A DNA stretch of 64,000 nucleotides from Rhizobium sp. WYCCWR10014. Its GTDB lineage: Bacteria; Pseudomonadota; Alphaproteobacteria; Rhizobiales; Rhizobiaceae. The notes under the pieces are model-generated. The model did not search any database, was not told where the DNA came from, and worked only from the letters and a program-made list of their open reading frames with translations. Made by a program: the position numbers and the translations under genes. Positions within the stretch are counted from its first letter, which is position 1; each line of letters opens with the position of its first letter. The stretch lies in NCBI RefSeq assembly GCF_001657485.1, contig NZ_LXFU01000034.1, positions 1 to 64,000 on the forward strand, in the 5' to 3' direction. Positions 16,449-26,317 of this stretch are shown here, piece after piece.

Positions 16449-17251
16449 TGCGTGAAGAATCCGCCATCCCCTTTGCCTTCAAGGTCATCTCGCTGCTGTC
16501 GCTGGCGATCCTCCTGGTGCCTGTCTTTATCGTGGTGCTTGCCGGCCTCAACTCGGGCGACTACCTGACCTTTCCGCCGGAGGGCCTGTCGCTGCGCTGG
16601 ATACAGGCGTTCCTGACTTCGCCGGTCTTCCTCTCGGCCTACGGCGTCAGCTTCATGATCGCACTGGTGTCGACGCTGATCTCGACCGTGATCGGCACCA
16701 TGGCAGCGATCTATCTGACACGCTCACAGAGCCGCGTTTCCAGCATCTTGCGCGGCTTCTTCATGCTGCCGATCGTGTTGCCCGGTGTGGTGCTGGGACT
16801 TGCCCTCTATGTCTTCTACGTGACCACGGGCATCGGCCTTGCCCGCACCATGCCGGGGCTGATTATCGGCCACGTGATCGTCACCTGCCCCTTCGTCATA
16901 GCGACGGTGACGGCGGCACTGGTCGGCTTCGACCGCTCGCTGGAAGAGGCCGCCCGCAGCCTTGGCGCCTCGCCTTTCACCGCGTTCCGGTTGGTGACGC
17001 TGAAGATCATCGGGCCGGCAATTTCGGCGGGCACGATCTTCGCCTTCATCGTTTCGTTCGGCCAGTTCGAAGTCACGCTGTTCCTGTCGACGCCGAACCT
17101 GCAGACGCTTCCGATCGCGATGTATGTCTCGATGCGCTACCAGTTCGAGCCGACGGCTGCCGCCGCGGGCATCTTCGCTATCGCGCTCGTCATTGTCTCC
17201 ACCGTGCTGACCTCCAGACTCGTCAACCTGAAACGCACCTTCGGGGGATGA
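16448..17251 (+). CDS. ABC importer permease, PotC-like
   Basis: The 267-residue second permease has six spans and the EAA loop LEEAARSLGASPFTAFRLVT. Gene order permease-permease-binding protein-ATPase is that of the polyamine/opine branch. The start overlaps the preceding stop (TGATG-type coupling). Confidence 0.87.
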   Translation: MREESAIPFAFKVISLLSLAILLVPVFIVVLAGLNSGDYLTFPPEGLSLRWIQAFLTSPVFLSAYGVSFMIALVSTLISTVIGTMAAIYLTRSQSRVSSILRGFFMLPIVLPGVVLGLALYVFYVTTGIGLARTMPGLIIGHVIVTCPFVIATVTAALVGFDRSLEEAARSLGASPFTAFRLVTLKIIGPAISAGTIFAFIVSFGQFEVTLFLSTPNLQTLPIAMYVSMRYQFEPTAAAAGIFAIALVIVSTVLTSRLVNLKRTFGG

Positions 17252-17299
17252 ATACCGCCACGCCTTCACATCAACGATAGAGCAAAAAAGGGGAACTTC

Positions 17300-18403
17300 A
17301 TGACTGAGAAAACGACAGGGCATACCCGCCGCACGATCCTGAAGATGGGCGTCGCTGCCACCACGCTGCCCCTGTTCAACATCAATCACGCCTGGTCGCA
17401 GGATGTCGCCTTCGACGGCAAGGTCTTTGATGCCGGCGGCGCGGTGCTGCGCGTCGGCGAATGGGGCGGTCCCTGGGGCGAACTGGTCAATAAATACCTG
17501 CTGACCGACTTCCAGAAGGAGTTCAACTGCAAGATCGAATACGACTCGACCTGGCCTTGGTTCCCGAAATTCGTCGCAGGCGGCGCCGAGAAGCCGCCGC
17601 TCGACATTACCAACTGGAACTTGCCGGAGATGTTCAAGACGGCAAAGGCCGGCGATTTCTTCCTGAAGCTCGACGAACTGCTGCCGAACGTGCCGAACGC
17701 CAAGAACCTGTGGCCCTTCGCCACCGCCAATGGCGTCGGCGTCACCTGGGCCTTCAACCAATATGGTTATGCCTACCGCACCGATCTGGTTTCGCCGCCG
17801 CCCTCGTCGTTCAAGGATCTCTGGAAGCCGGAATTCGCCGGCAAACGCGGCACCTACATCACGTCAAACACGCTGCAGATGGATTTCTTCCTCGTCGCCT
17901 GCGGCATCTTCGGCAAGGATCAGTATGATCTCGATGCCGGCTACGAGGCGATGAAGGCGCTGATGCCCGCCAAGATCTCCGATTTCACCGGCAACATGCA
18001 GACGCTGATGGACCGCGGCGAAGTGGTGGTCGCCGTGCTCGACGATGCCGAGCCGATGCAGGCCCGCGACAAGGGCGCGCCCTTCGCCTTCTGGTACTGG
18101 ACTGAACAGCAGCCGATCCTGACGCAGACCTATACGATCAGCCGTTATGCCGAGCCGGTGCAGAAGAAGCTCGCTTTTGCGCTTCTCGACCGCGCCCTCG
18201 ATCCGACCTTCATCGGCAATATGGGCAAGGAATTCTACCTGCGTCCGACAGTCAGCAACGCGGTCCTGCCCGACAATCTCGCCAAGGCCGGCGTCGTCAA
18301 CAGCGCCGACGCCATCAAGGGCTTCTGGGTGCCGGACTGGAATTCCTATCTCGAAAACGAAGACGACATCGTCGAAACGGTCAACGGCATCTTCGCCAGC
18401 TGA
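17300..18403 (+). CDS. ABC importer substrate-binding protein, PotD/F-like, Tat-type signal
   Basis: The 367-residue exported protein starts at ATG 17300 behind AAAAAAGGGGAACTTC. The signal carries twin arginines (HTRRTILKMGVAATTLP) with likely cleavage near AWSQD. The mature part is a class II binding protein of the spermidine/putrescine type (VGEWGGPWGELVNKYL, FAGKRGTYITSNTLQMDFFL). In this family the aspartates and aromatic residues that hold amines vary, so the ligand is not predicted here. A strong hairpin follows at 18415-18436. Confidence 0.85.
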   Translation: MTEKTTGHTRRTILKMGVAATTLPLFNINHAWSQDVAFDGKVFDAGGAVLRVGEWGGPWGELVNKYLLTDFQKEFNCKIEYDSTWPWFPKFVAGGAEKPPLDITNWNLPEMFKTAKAGDFFLKLDELLPNVPNAKNLWPFATANGVGVTWAFNQYGYAYRTDLVSPPPSSFKDLWKPEFAGKRGTYITSNTLQMDFFLVACGIFGKDQYDLDAGYEAMKALMPAKISDFTGNMQTLMDRGEVVVAVLDDAEPMQARDKGAPFAFWYWTEQQPILTQTYTISRYAEPVQKKLAFALLDRALDPTFIGNMGKEFYLRPTVSNAVLPDNLAKAGVVNSADAIKGFWVPDWNSYLENEDDIVETVNGIFAS

Positions 18404-18414
18404 TGCCACGGCAA

Positions 18415-18436
18415 CGGGCGGCTTCCACGCCGCCCG
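18415..18436 (+). promoter_or_regulatory. Intercistronic hairpin after the binding-protein gene
   Basis: CGGGCGGC-TTCCAC-GCCGCCCG is a perfect 8-bp stem with a six-base loop directly after the binding-protein stop and without a T-run. It most likely protects the upstream message. Confidence 0.55.
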
Positions 18437-18470
18437 CTATTCATCTTCATAACAGGAGAGACTTCGCCGC

Positions 18471-19535
18471 ATGTCCGATATTCATCTGAAAAAGCTCGCC
18501 AAATCCTATGGCGACAGCGTCGCGGTCGCCGGCATCGACCTGCATATCGCCGAAGGAGAGTTCTTTTCCCTTCTCGGTCCATCAGGATGCGGAAAATCGA
18601 CGACGCTCCGGATGATCGCCGGCTTCGTGCCGCCGAGCGGCGGCGAGATTCTCATCGGCCGCGACGACGTGACGAGATTGCCGCCGGAGAAGCGCGACAT
18701 CGGCATCGTGTTCCAGAACTACGCGATCTTCCCCCACATGAACGTCGCCGACAACATCGCCTTCGGCCTGAAGCTCCGGAAATTGCCGAAGGAGGAGATC
18801 CGCAAGCGCGTCACCGCCGCGCTGCGCCAGGTCGGGCTTTCGGGATATGAGGAGCGTTTCCAGCGCCAGCTGTCGGGCGGCGAGCAGCAGCGTGTCGCCC
18901 TTGCCCGCGTGCTGGTGACGGAGCCCCGCATCCTCCTTCTCGACGAGCCGCTCTCGGCGCTCGACAAAAGCCTCAGGGAGGAAATGAAATACTGGATCAA
19001 GGATCTGCAAAAGAAGCTCGGCATCACCACCGTCTATGTGACCCACGACCAGGACGAGGCCTTGACGATGTCCGACCGCATCGGCGTCATGCAGAAGGCG
19101 CACATCGTCCAGGTCGGGACGCCCGAGGAAATCTACGAGCGACCGAAGACGCTGTTCGTCACCACGTTCATCGGCCATTCGAACGTGATCGATGTCACCG
19201 TCGGCGCCAATGACGGGCAAGGCATGACGGTGCTACTGGAGGGAAGCGTGTTGCCGACGCGCGGTCCCGAGGGACTTGCCGCCGGACAGGCGGCAAAGCT
19301 GGTGGTTCGCCCCGAGAACGTCATCATCGGTCCGGACAGCTCATCCGGCGTCAGCCTTCCCGCAACCGTTCTCAGCGAAACCTACCAGGGTGCGCTGGTG
19401 CGCTACCGGCTGGCAGTCGGCTCGCAGGAGATCGTCGCCGAGCGCCAGAACCAGTCTCGCACCGAACGATTTTCCCCCGGCGCCGCCGTCACGGTCGGCT
19501 GGGATCCCGACCGATCCGAGGCGCTCGTCGCCTGA
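18471..19535 (+). CDS. ABC importer ATPase, PotA-like
   Basis: The 354-residue ATPase has a Walker A motif (GPSGCGKSTT), the signature LSGGEQQRVALAR and a Walker B motif (ILLLDEPLSALDK). A C-terminal TOBE domain begins at about residue 240. It energises the importer encoded just upstream. An 81-base gap separates it from the HyuA-like gene. Confidence 0.88.
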   Translation: MSDIHLKKLAKSYGDSVAVAGIDLHIAEGEFFSLLGPSGCGKSTTLRMIAGFVPPSGGEILIGRDDVTRLPPEKRDIGIVFQNYAIFPHMNVADNIAFGLKLRKLPKEEIRKRVTAALRQVGLSGYEERFQRQLSGGEQQRVALARVLVTEPRILLLDEPLSALDKSLREEMKYWIKDLQKKLGITTVYVTHDQDEALTMSDRIGVMQKAHIVQVGTPEEIYERPKTLFVTTFIGHSNVIDVTVGANDGQGMTVLLEGSVLPTRGPEGLAAGQAAKLVVRPENVIIGPDSSSGVSLPATVLSETYQGALVRYRLAVGSQEIVAERQNQSRTERFSPGAAVTVGWDPDRSEALVA

Positions 19536-19616
19536 AGCAACACGGAAACAAAGATCATTGCCAGCACCGGAGCCATCCTCTCCGGCGCCACGGCCAAGCA
19601 TATTCTCACGGAGGTC

Positions 19617-21161
19617 ATGATGCGTATTGGAATAGATGTGGGCGGCACGAATACCGATGCTGCCCTGATGGACGGCCCGCTGGTGCTCGGCGCGTGCAAG
19701 AGCCCGACGACTAGCGATGTCGGTTCCGGCATTGTCGCCGTGCTGAAGCAGGTGCTGTCGATGACCGGCGTCTCGGTGTCGGAAATCCAGGCGGTGATGA
19801 TCGGCACGACGCATTTCACCAATGCCGTCGTTGAGCGCAAGCGGCTGCTTGAAGTCGCCGCTATCAGGCTCGGCCTGCCGGCGACCAAGGCGCTGCCGCC
19901 GATGACCGACTGGCCGAAGGATTTGGCCGACACGCTCGGCCGCCACACCTTCATGGTGCGTGGCGGCAATGAATTCGACGGCCGCAAGATCGCGCCGCTC
20001 GATGAGCCTGAGATCCTGCGCATCGCCGGTGAAATCCGCAATCGCGGCCTCAAGGCAGCCTCGATCACCTCCGTGTTTTCGCCTGTCACACCCGACATGG
20101 AACTGCGGGCGGCCGAGATTCTCGGCAACGAGATCCCCGGCCTGTCGATATCGCTCAGCCACGAAGTCGGCCGGGTCGGTTTCCTCGAACGCGAAAACGC
20201 CTCGGTGATGAATGCGTCGCTCGCCGACCTGTCGCGCAAGGTCGTCAACTCCTTCCGTAACGCTCTGAAGGAACTGGCGATCAACGCACCCTTTTATATC
20301 AGCCAGAACGACGGGACACTGATGGTGCCGGACTATGTCGAGCGCTATCCGGTGCTGACATTCGCTTCCGGCCCGACCAATTCCATGCGCGGCGCGGCGA
20401 TGCTTGCCGGCGAGAAGGAGGCCATGGTCGTCGATATCGGCGGGACCACGTCGGATGTCGGCATGCTGATGCAGGGCTTCCCGCGCGAATCCGCCGTCGC
20501 CGTCGATATCGGCGGGGTCAGAACCAATTTCCGCATGCCCGACGTGCTTGCCATCGGTCTCGGCGGCGGCTCGATCGTGCGCGACGATGGTGCCCGGATC
20601 GGACCGGATTCGGTCGGTTACGAAATCACCTCCCGCGCCCTGATCTTCGGCGGCGACACCCTGACCACGACAGACATCATCGTCGCAGCCGGCCTCGAGG
20701 ATATCGGCGACCGTTCACGTGTCGCCCACATCCCGGCAAAGACGATCGAGAGGGCGCTCGATACCATCCACCGCATGGCCGACGAGGCCGTCGACCGGAT
20801 GAAGACGAGCGCCGAGCCCCTGCCCGTCATACTGGTCGGCGGTGGTTCGATCCTGATCTCGCGTGACCTGCCCTCCGCGTCGCGCGTCATCCGCCCCGAA
20901 AATGCCTCCGTTGCCAATGCGATCGGCGCGGCGATCGCGCAGGTCGGCGGCGAGGTCGACCGCATCTTCTCGCTCGAAGGTACCTCCCGCGACATCGTGC
21001 TCGGCGGCGCCAAGAAGGAGGCCGAGGAGCGTGCCGTCAAGGCGGGCGCGGAGGCCGGAACGGTCAAGATCATGGATATCGAGGAAGTGCCGCTCGCCTA
21101 TCTGCCCGGCAGTGCGACGCGCATCCGCGTCAAAGCCATCGGCGATCTCGTGATCGGATGA
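19617..21161 (+). CDS. Hydantoinase/oxoprolinase-family (HyuA-like) ATPase
   Basis: The 514-residue protein has the N-terminal ATP-binding fold of HyuA/oxoprolinase A subunits: GIDVGGTNTDAALMD at the start, VMIGTTHFTNAVVERK, and a second phosphate motif VVDIGGTTSDVG near residue 275. It is shorter than full N-methylhydantoinase A (about 680-700) and has no HyuB partner. It belongs instead to the short form found beside DUF917 genes. The likely chemistry is ATP-dependent opening of a cyclic amide (inference). CGGAGG precedes the ATG, and the stop is seven bases before the first DUF917 gene. Confidence 0.83.
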   Translation: MMRIGIDVGGTNTDAALMDGPLVLGACKSPTTSDVGSGIVAVLKQVLSMTGVSVSEIQAVMIGTTHFTNAVVERKRLLEVAAIRLGLPATKALPPMTDWPKDLADTLGRHTFMVRGGNEFDGRKIAPLDEPEILRIAGEIRNRGLKAASITSVFSPVTPDMELRAAEILGNEIPGLSISLSHEVGRVGFLERENASVMNASLADLSRKVVNSFRNALKELAINAPFYISQNDGTLMVPDYVERYPVLTFASGPTNSMRGAAMLAGEKEAMVVDIGGTTSDVGMLMQGFPRESAVAVDIGGVRTNFRMPDVLAIGLGGGSIVRDDGARIGPDSVGYEITSRALIFGGDTLTTTDIIVAAGLEDIGDRSRVAHIPAKTIERALDTIHRMADEAVDRMKTSAEPLPVILVGGGSILISRDLPSASRVIRPENASVANAIGAAIAQVGGEVDRIFSLEGTSRDIVLGGAKKEAEERAVKAGAEAGTVKIMDIEEVPLAYLPGSATRIRVKAIGDLVIG

Positions 21162-21168
21162 GGACCCT

Positions 21169-22257
21169 ATGAAACTCAACAGTCAACAACTCTGCGACCT
21201 CGCCGTCGGCGCGGCATTTCTCGGGACCGGCGGCGGCGGTGATCCCTATGTTGGCCGGCTGATGGTGCAGCAATGCCTCGATGAGGGGCTCGAGGTGAAC
21301 ATCATCGACCCGAGCGAACTGGCCGACGACATGCTGGTCATTCCAACTGCCATGATGGGCGCGCCGACCGTGCTGGTCGAGAAAATCCCGAGTGGCGAAG
21401 AGGCGATGTTTTCGCTGCAGCGGCTCGAACGCCATCTCGGCCGCAAGGCGCAGGCGACCATGCCGATCGAGATCGGCGGCATCAACTCGACGATCCCGCT
21501 CGTCGTCGGCGCCCGCCTCGGCCTGCCGATCGTCGATGGTGATGGCATGGGCCGCGCCTTTCCCTTTCTCGAAATGGAAACCTTCGGCGTCTATGGCGTG
21601 TCCGGCAGCCCGATGGCCGTCAGCGACGAATATGGCGATTGTGCCATCATCGAAGCGGTCGATAACCGTCAGATGGAATGGCTTTCACGCGCTGTCGCCA
21701 TCCGCATGGGCGGCTGCGCCTATATCGCGGAATATGCAATGTCGGGCGCCGACGTCAAACGCACCGCCATTCCGAACACGCTGAGCCTCGCCATCCGCAT
21801 CGGCGAAGTCCTGCGCAACGCCAAAAGCTCGCACGAGAATCCGATCGAGGCGCTGCTCGGCTTTCTGCCTTCGACGCTCTATCGCTATGGGCGCATCATC
21901 TTCGGCGGGAAGATCATCGATGTCATGCGCGAGACCAAGGCCGGATTTTCGATCGGCCGCGTTACGATCGGCGGGCTGCCGCCCTTCGGCTCGACGATGG
22001 AGATCGAGATCCAGAACGAGAACCTGATCGCCCGCGTCGACGGCAAGGTGAAGGCGATCGTGCCCGATCTCATCTGCATCATGAACACGGAAACGGCAGA
22101 ACCCATCACCAGCGAAAACCTTCGCTACGGACAGCGCGTCACCGTGCTGGCGGTTTCCGTTCCCGAAATCATGCGGACACCGGAAGCGCTCGATGTCTTT
22201 GGCCCTGCCTGCTTCGGGCTGAAGGAACCCTTCATTTCCATCGAACAGATCGGCTGA
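21169..22257 (+). CDS. DUF917 family protein (S-methyl-thiohydantoin desulfurase-type), copy 1
   Basis: The 362-residue protein has the DUF917 hallmarks: VGAAFLGTGGGGDPYVGRL at residues 13-31, MMGAPTVLVEKIPSGEE, and IVDGDGMGRAFPFLEMETF near residue 120. A C-terminal beta-domain carries KAIVPDLICIMN and RTPEALDVFGPACFGL. Domain databases now relate this family to S-methyl-thiohydantoin desulfurases; I rely on memory for that name. It is followed four bases later by a second, clearly homologous gene of equal length. A role in hydantoin or thiohydantoin processing with the HyuA-like neighbour is inferred. Confidence 0.82.
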   Translation: MKLNSQQLCDLAVGAAFLGTGGGGDPYVGRLMVQQCLDEGLEVNIIDPSELADDMLVIPTAMMGAPTVLVEKIPSGEEAMFSLQRLERHLGRKAQATMPIEIGGINSTIPLVVGARLGLPIVDGDGMGRAFPFLEMETFGVYGVSGSPMAVSDEYGDCAIIEAVDNRQMEWLSRAVAIRMGGCAYIAEYAMSGADVKRTAIPNTLSLAIRIGEVLRNAKSSHENPIEALLGFLPSTLYRYGRIIFGGKIIDVMRETKAGFSIGRVTIGGLPPFGSTMEIEIQNENLIARVDGKVKAIVPDLICIMNTETAEPITSENLRYGQRVTVLAVSVPEIMRTPEALDVFGPACFGLKEPFISIEQIG

Positions 22258-22261
22258 ACAC

Positions 22262-23350
22262 ATGGCAACCATCACCAACGAGGATATCGACGATCTGGCG
22301 GTCGGCGCAGCCCTTCTCGGCACCGGCGGCGGCGGCGATCCCTATATCGGCAAACTCATGGCAAAGGCGGCGATCGAACGTCACGGCCCGGTCGATCTTC
22401 TGGCGCTCGACGACCTGCCTGACGGCATTGAGGTCGCCGCCTGCGGCGCGATGGGGGCGCCGACGATCCTGATCGAGAAGATGCCGAGCGGCGAAGAGAT
22501 CGGGCTTGCGCTCAGAGCTTACGAGAAACGCGTCGGCAAGGCGATGGGGGCGATTATCCCCTTCGAGGCCGGCGGCATCAACTCGATGGTGCCGATCATG
22601 CTGGCGGCGGAATGCCGGCTGCCAGTTATCGACGCGGACGGCATGGGCCGCGCCTTTCCCCAACTCGAAATGGAGACCTTCAACGTCTACGGCGTGCCCG
22701 CCGCACCTGTGACCGTCGCCGACGAGCAGGGCAACGTCGTGATCATCGAGACCGAAAGTGCGGCCAAGGCCGAATGGCTCGCTCGCGGCGTAACGATCCG
22801 CATGGGTGGCCAGTCCTATATCGTCAATTACGGTATGGATGGCCGCACGACCCGTCGCGTATCCGTTCCCGGAACGATGTCGCTTGCCATCGGCATCGGG
22901 CGTACCATCCGGCTGGCGCTTGCCGCGCATCGCGATCCGCTCGCCGATCTGATCGAATTCTTCTCCGGAACGCATTACGAGACCGCGCGCCTTCTGGCCT
23001 CGGGAAAGGTGGTCGACGTCTCGCGGCGCGAGCAGAACGGCTGGTCGGTCGGCGTCGTGACGATCGAACCTTTCGACACAAGCCGCAGGCCGGTGCGCAT
23101 CCAGATCCAGAACGAGAATCTGGTGGCCGAGGAAGATGGCAGGGTGCTGGCGATCGTGCCGGATCTCATCTGCATCCTCGAAGCCGATACTGCCGAACCG
23201 ATAACCACCGAACGCCTGCGTTATGGTCAGCGGGTCAACGTGCTTGGCGTCAAGGTGCCGCCGATCATGCGCACACCAGAGGCATTGGACGTCTTCGGCC
23301 CCGCCGCCTTCGGCCTGACGCAGAATTACGCACCGCTCGAGGCGGGTTAG
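22262..23350 (+). CDS. DUF917 family protein, copy 2 (tandem paralogue)
   Basis: The 362-residue protein is a paralogue of the gene just upstream, with the same motifs at the same positions: VGAALLGTGGGGDPYIGKL, AMGAPTILIEKMPSGEE, VIDADGMGRAFPQLEMETF, LAIVPDLICILEAD and RTPEALDVFGPAAFGL. Both copies keep the glycine-rich and Asp-Gly motifs, so neither looks decayed. Twin DUF917 genes after a HyuA-like gene suggest a heteromeric enzyme or two enzymes with different substrates. It is the last gene of the operon before the regulator. Confidence 0.82.
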   Translation: MATITNEDIDDLAVGAALLGTGGGGDPYIGKLMAKAAIERHGPVDLLALDDLPDGIEVAACGAMGAPTILIEKMPSGEEIGLALRAYEKRVGKAMGAIIPFEAGGINSMVPIMLAAECRLPVIDADGMGRAFPQLEMETFNVYGVPAAPVTVADEQGNVVIIETESAAKAEWLARGVTIRMGGQSYIVNYGMDGRTTRRVSVPGTMSLAIGIGRTIRLALAAHRDPLADLIEFFSGTHYETARLLASGKVVDVSRREQNGWSVGVVTIEPFDTSRRPVRIQIQNENLVAEEDGRVLAIVPDLICILEADTAEPITTERLRYGQRVNVLGVKVPPIMRTPEALDVFGPAAFGLTQNYAPLEAG

Positions 23351-23422
23351 ATCTAGGCTGGCACGGGATATGCTTCTTGAAGCTCGCAAGTCAGGATGGT
23401 CGAATGAGCGAGGCGTTTTTGG

Positions 23423-26173
23423 ATGCATCACAGTCGTTCCGAAGGCAAAACTGCAACCCGCCCCGGCGGGCGTGAACCGAAGACGCTAGCTTCCCGTTTT
23501 CGCCCGCCGCGCATGCTGTTCACGGCCATCGACCGTCCCTTTCCCCTTTCGAAGATCCGTGACGGTCTGGCGCGCCAAATCGTCGTCGTCCATGCACCGT
23601 CTGGCTTCGGCAAGACTGCGCTGCTCAAGGCAGGATATGAGGCAGTCACGTCCGGCTCCGATTATTTTCAGTCGCTGTTCGATGGCGGCGTCGGTCATTG
23701 CGGCTGGATCACGTTGGACCCCTCGCATTGCCGGCCTGCCGAACTGCTGGCCGATCTTTTCCTGGCGCTCGGCATCCACACCCCACGGCCTCCCGCTTCT
23801 TTGGGGGAACTGTTCGACATCGTCGCCGACCGGGAAAGCGGCGCAATCCTGTTTATCGACGAGCTCGATATTGCTTCCTCACCTGACGTGCAGGCTTTCC
23901 TCGACGGATTTTTCTTAGGTGCCCCCGACAATCTGAGGATCGTCTGCGCGTCGCAGCAGAAGCTGCAGCTGCCGCTCGCCCGGCTCAGGGTGCGCGGGCT
24001 CGTAACAGAGATCAACGCCGTCGACCTCGCCTTCAGCCGCAACGAGATCCGCAGCCTGTTTCCACGCAACATCAACACTGGCGATGTCGCAAATTTCGTA
24101 CGCGCCACCCGCGGATGGCCGGCCTTGACGCAGATCGCGCTCGGCGTGATGGAGTGCGGCGGTATAGACCAGCGCAACAGGCTGCTGGCAGGAGAGCATC
24201 CCGACCTTTTCCGCCATATCGACGAAGCCATCCTGCGTCCGCTGTCGCCGGCGCTTCGCCGAGCGCTGCGCGTCACCTCGATCCTGGAGGAATTCCCGTT
24301 GGAGCTGGCAAGCCATCTCTCCGGCACCGATCTGCAGGCAGATGACCTTCGGCTGCTCGAGGATATGAGCCCGCTGATCGAAAAGAGCCAGACCGGTGCG
24401 GCCTGGTATAGGCTTAATCCGATCGTGCGGAAGTGCCTGACGACCGAGCTTGCCGGTGATCCCCAGACCGACGAGGCAACGTTGCACTCCATTGCGGCGA
24501 TCTGGTTTGCCGAGCGCGGATTCCTGGAAAGGGCCGTTTCGCATGCGGCGCGCGCCGGCAACTTTTCGCTCGCAGCACAGACGATCCGGCAGGCCGGCGG
24601 CGTCAATCTCTTCATCCGCGCCGGCCACACAGTGCTCGAACATCTGATCGACGACCTGCCCGCCGGCGTCATCCACGAATCTCCGAGCCTGTCATTGTGC
24701 TACGTGCTCGTCCTCGCGAAGAAGGGGCACATCAAGGCGGCTCGCGAGCGGATGGAAGCGATCAAGCAGGGTCGGGCCTTGCATGGCGACGAGTTCCTGA
24801 CGATCGAGGCATCGACGCTCGATCACATCGACGGGCTGGTCGATATCTATGAAGATCTTCATCTCGACGATGCGCAGATTCTGCATCTCGAACGAATGGC
24901 GTCAGGTTTCTCGCCGCAATCGACCTGGGAGCTCGGCTGGATCTACAACCATCTGTGCATCGCCTATACCAGGCGCGGCAATCTCGACCTTGCCCGGCTG
25001 AGTGCCTTGAAGGCATTGGCCTATTATCGCGAGGAAAAGACGGCCTATGCCCAGATCTTCATGCTCATCCATCTGGGGCTGGTCAATACGCTCGCCGGCA
25101 ACTTCTCGGCGGCGCTGACTTTCTGCCGGGAGGCGCAGGACCTGATCCAAAGCGCGCAGTGGACCGACGTCAATCTCGAAGCGATCTGCCGCGTGGCGAC
25201 GGCAGATGTTCTCTATCTCCAGGGTGAGATCGCTCTGGTCGAGAAGAGCCTTGGCGAGGTGGTCAATGCCGTGGCTCAGGGCGAAGGTTGGGTCGATATC
25301 TATTCCCGGATGTTTTCGCTGCTGGCCCGCAGCCGGCTGCGGTTGAGCGGTCTCGATACGGCAGTGGCAGCGATCGACAAGGCGGAAGAGGTCGCCGTCG
25401 AACGCGCCCTTCCGCGCCTGAAGATTGCGGCCGACATCATGCGCGTCGATATCTTCTCGAAGACCGGCCTGATTGAATCGGCGGTGCTTCTAGCCGAGCG
25501 GCTGGCTTCGTCGTTGCGCGATCCCGAACTCGGGCACTTCTGGACATGGCGCGAGGAAAGCGATTTCCTTGTCGCGCAAGCGCGCCTTCTCAAAGCCCAG
25601 GGACGACCGGGCGAAGGGCTCGCCAATCTGGAGATCGTGATGGCGCGAAGCCGCGCGAACGGCAGCGGTTATCACCTGCTGGCGGCGGAAATACTGGCAA
25701 CGGTTGCCGCCTGGAACGACGGCCGGCATGCCCAGGCGCTCGAATATTTCCAGTTTGCGATCGCGCGTGCTCGCTCGCACGAGGTAACCCAGATTTTCGA
25801 GGACGAGGGGCTCGAATTCTCCACGGTCGTGCGGGCGATCGTGCGTCGTTTCGGCCTGAAGGTCTTCAGTGCCGATGCCGTCGACTTCATCGGTCGCATA
25901 ATTGGCCAGGGTGAAAGAAGCGTCTTCGGCAAACCGGCCGATAACGGCCGCCGGATCAAGGGTCCTCTTGCCGGCGGCAAAAGTCTTCTCAGTCAACGCG
26001 AGCAACAGGTCCTGCTCTGCCTACACGAAGGCAAGAGCAACAAGGAAATCGCCCGCGCGCTCGGGCTTTCCGAGCCGACGGTGAAATTCCACCTCAAGAA
26101 CGTGTTTTCCAAACTTGGGGTCAGTCGGCGGGCAATGGCCCTGGCAGTTTCGGCTAAACTGAACCTTAGATAG
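23423..26173 (+). CDS. Large ATP-binding LuxR-type (MalT-like) transcriptional regulator
   Basis: The 916-residue protein has the LAL/MalT plan: an N-terminal STAND ATPase with Walker A (APSGFGKTALLK, about residue 62) and Walker B (AILFIDELD), a long helical repeat middle (about 350-800), and a C-terminal LuxR helix-turn-helix (LSQREQQVLLCLHEGKSNKE, then SEPTVKFHLKNVFSKL). Such proteins bind an inducer and ATP, multimerise and activate nearby operons. Its place directly after the racemase/ABC/DUF917 operon, on the same strand, makes it the best candidate regulator of that operon. No other regulator lies nearby. Confidence 0.87.
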   Translation: MHHSRSEGKTATRPGGREPKTLASRFRPPRMLFTAIDRPFPLSKIRDGLARQIVVVHAPSGFGKTALLKAGYEAVTSGSDYFQSLFDGGVGHCGWITLDPSHCRPAELLADLFLALGIHTPRPPASLGELFDIVADRESGAILFIDELDIASSPDVQAFLDGFFLGAPDNLRIVCASQQKLQLPLARLRVRGLVTEINAVDLAFSRNEIRSLFPRNINTGDVANFVRATRGWPALTQIALGVMECGGIDQRNRLLAGEHPDLFRHIDEAILRPLSPALRRALRVTSILEEFPLELASHLSGTDLQADDLRLLEDMSPLIEKSQTGAAWYRLNPIVRKCLTTELAGDPQTDEATLHSIAAIWFAERGFLERAVSHAARAGNFSLAAQTIRQAGGVNLFIRAGHTVLEHLIDDLPAGVIHESPSLSLCYVLVLAKKGHIKAARERMEAIKQGRALHGDEFLTIEASTLDHIDGLVDIYEDLHLDDAQILHLERMASGFSPQSTWELGWIYNHLCIAYTRRGNLDLARLSALKALAYYREEKTAYAQIFMLIHLGLVNTLAGNFSAALTFCREAQDLIQSAQWTDVNLEAICRVATADVLYLQGEIALVEKSLGEVVNAVAQGEGWVDIYSRMFSLLARSRLRLSGLDTAVAAIDKAEEVAVERALPRLKIAADIMRVDIFSKTGLIESAVLLAERLASSLRDPELGHFWTWREESDFLVAQARLLKAQGRPGEGLANLEIVMARSRANGSGYHLLAAEILATVAAWNDGRHAQALEYFQFAIARARSHEVTQIFEDEGLEFSTVVRAIVRRFGLKVFSADAVDFIGRIIGQGERSVFGKPADNGRRIKGPLAGGKSLLSQREQQVLLCLHEGKSNKEIARALGLSEPTVKFHLKNVFSKLGVSRRAMALAVSAKLNLR

Positions 26174-26317
26174 CACGACGAAATGCCGACACTGTCAGCA
26201 TAACGATCTATAGTTCCACATAAACATCCGAACCGGGCAATCATGAAATTCTGCCAGCTGGTGATGGTCGGCCAGTGGTATCGGCGCGTTGAGGGTCACG
26301 AGATGCACCCTTCTATA

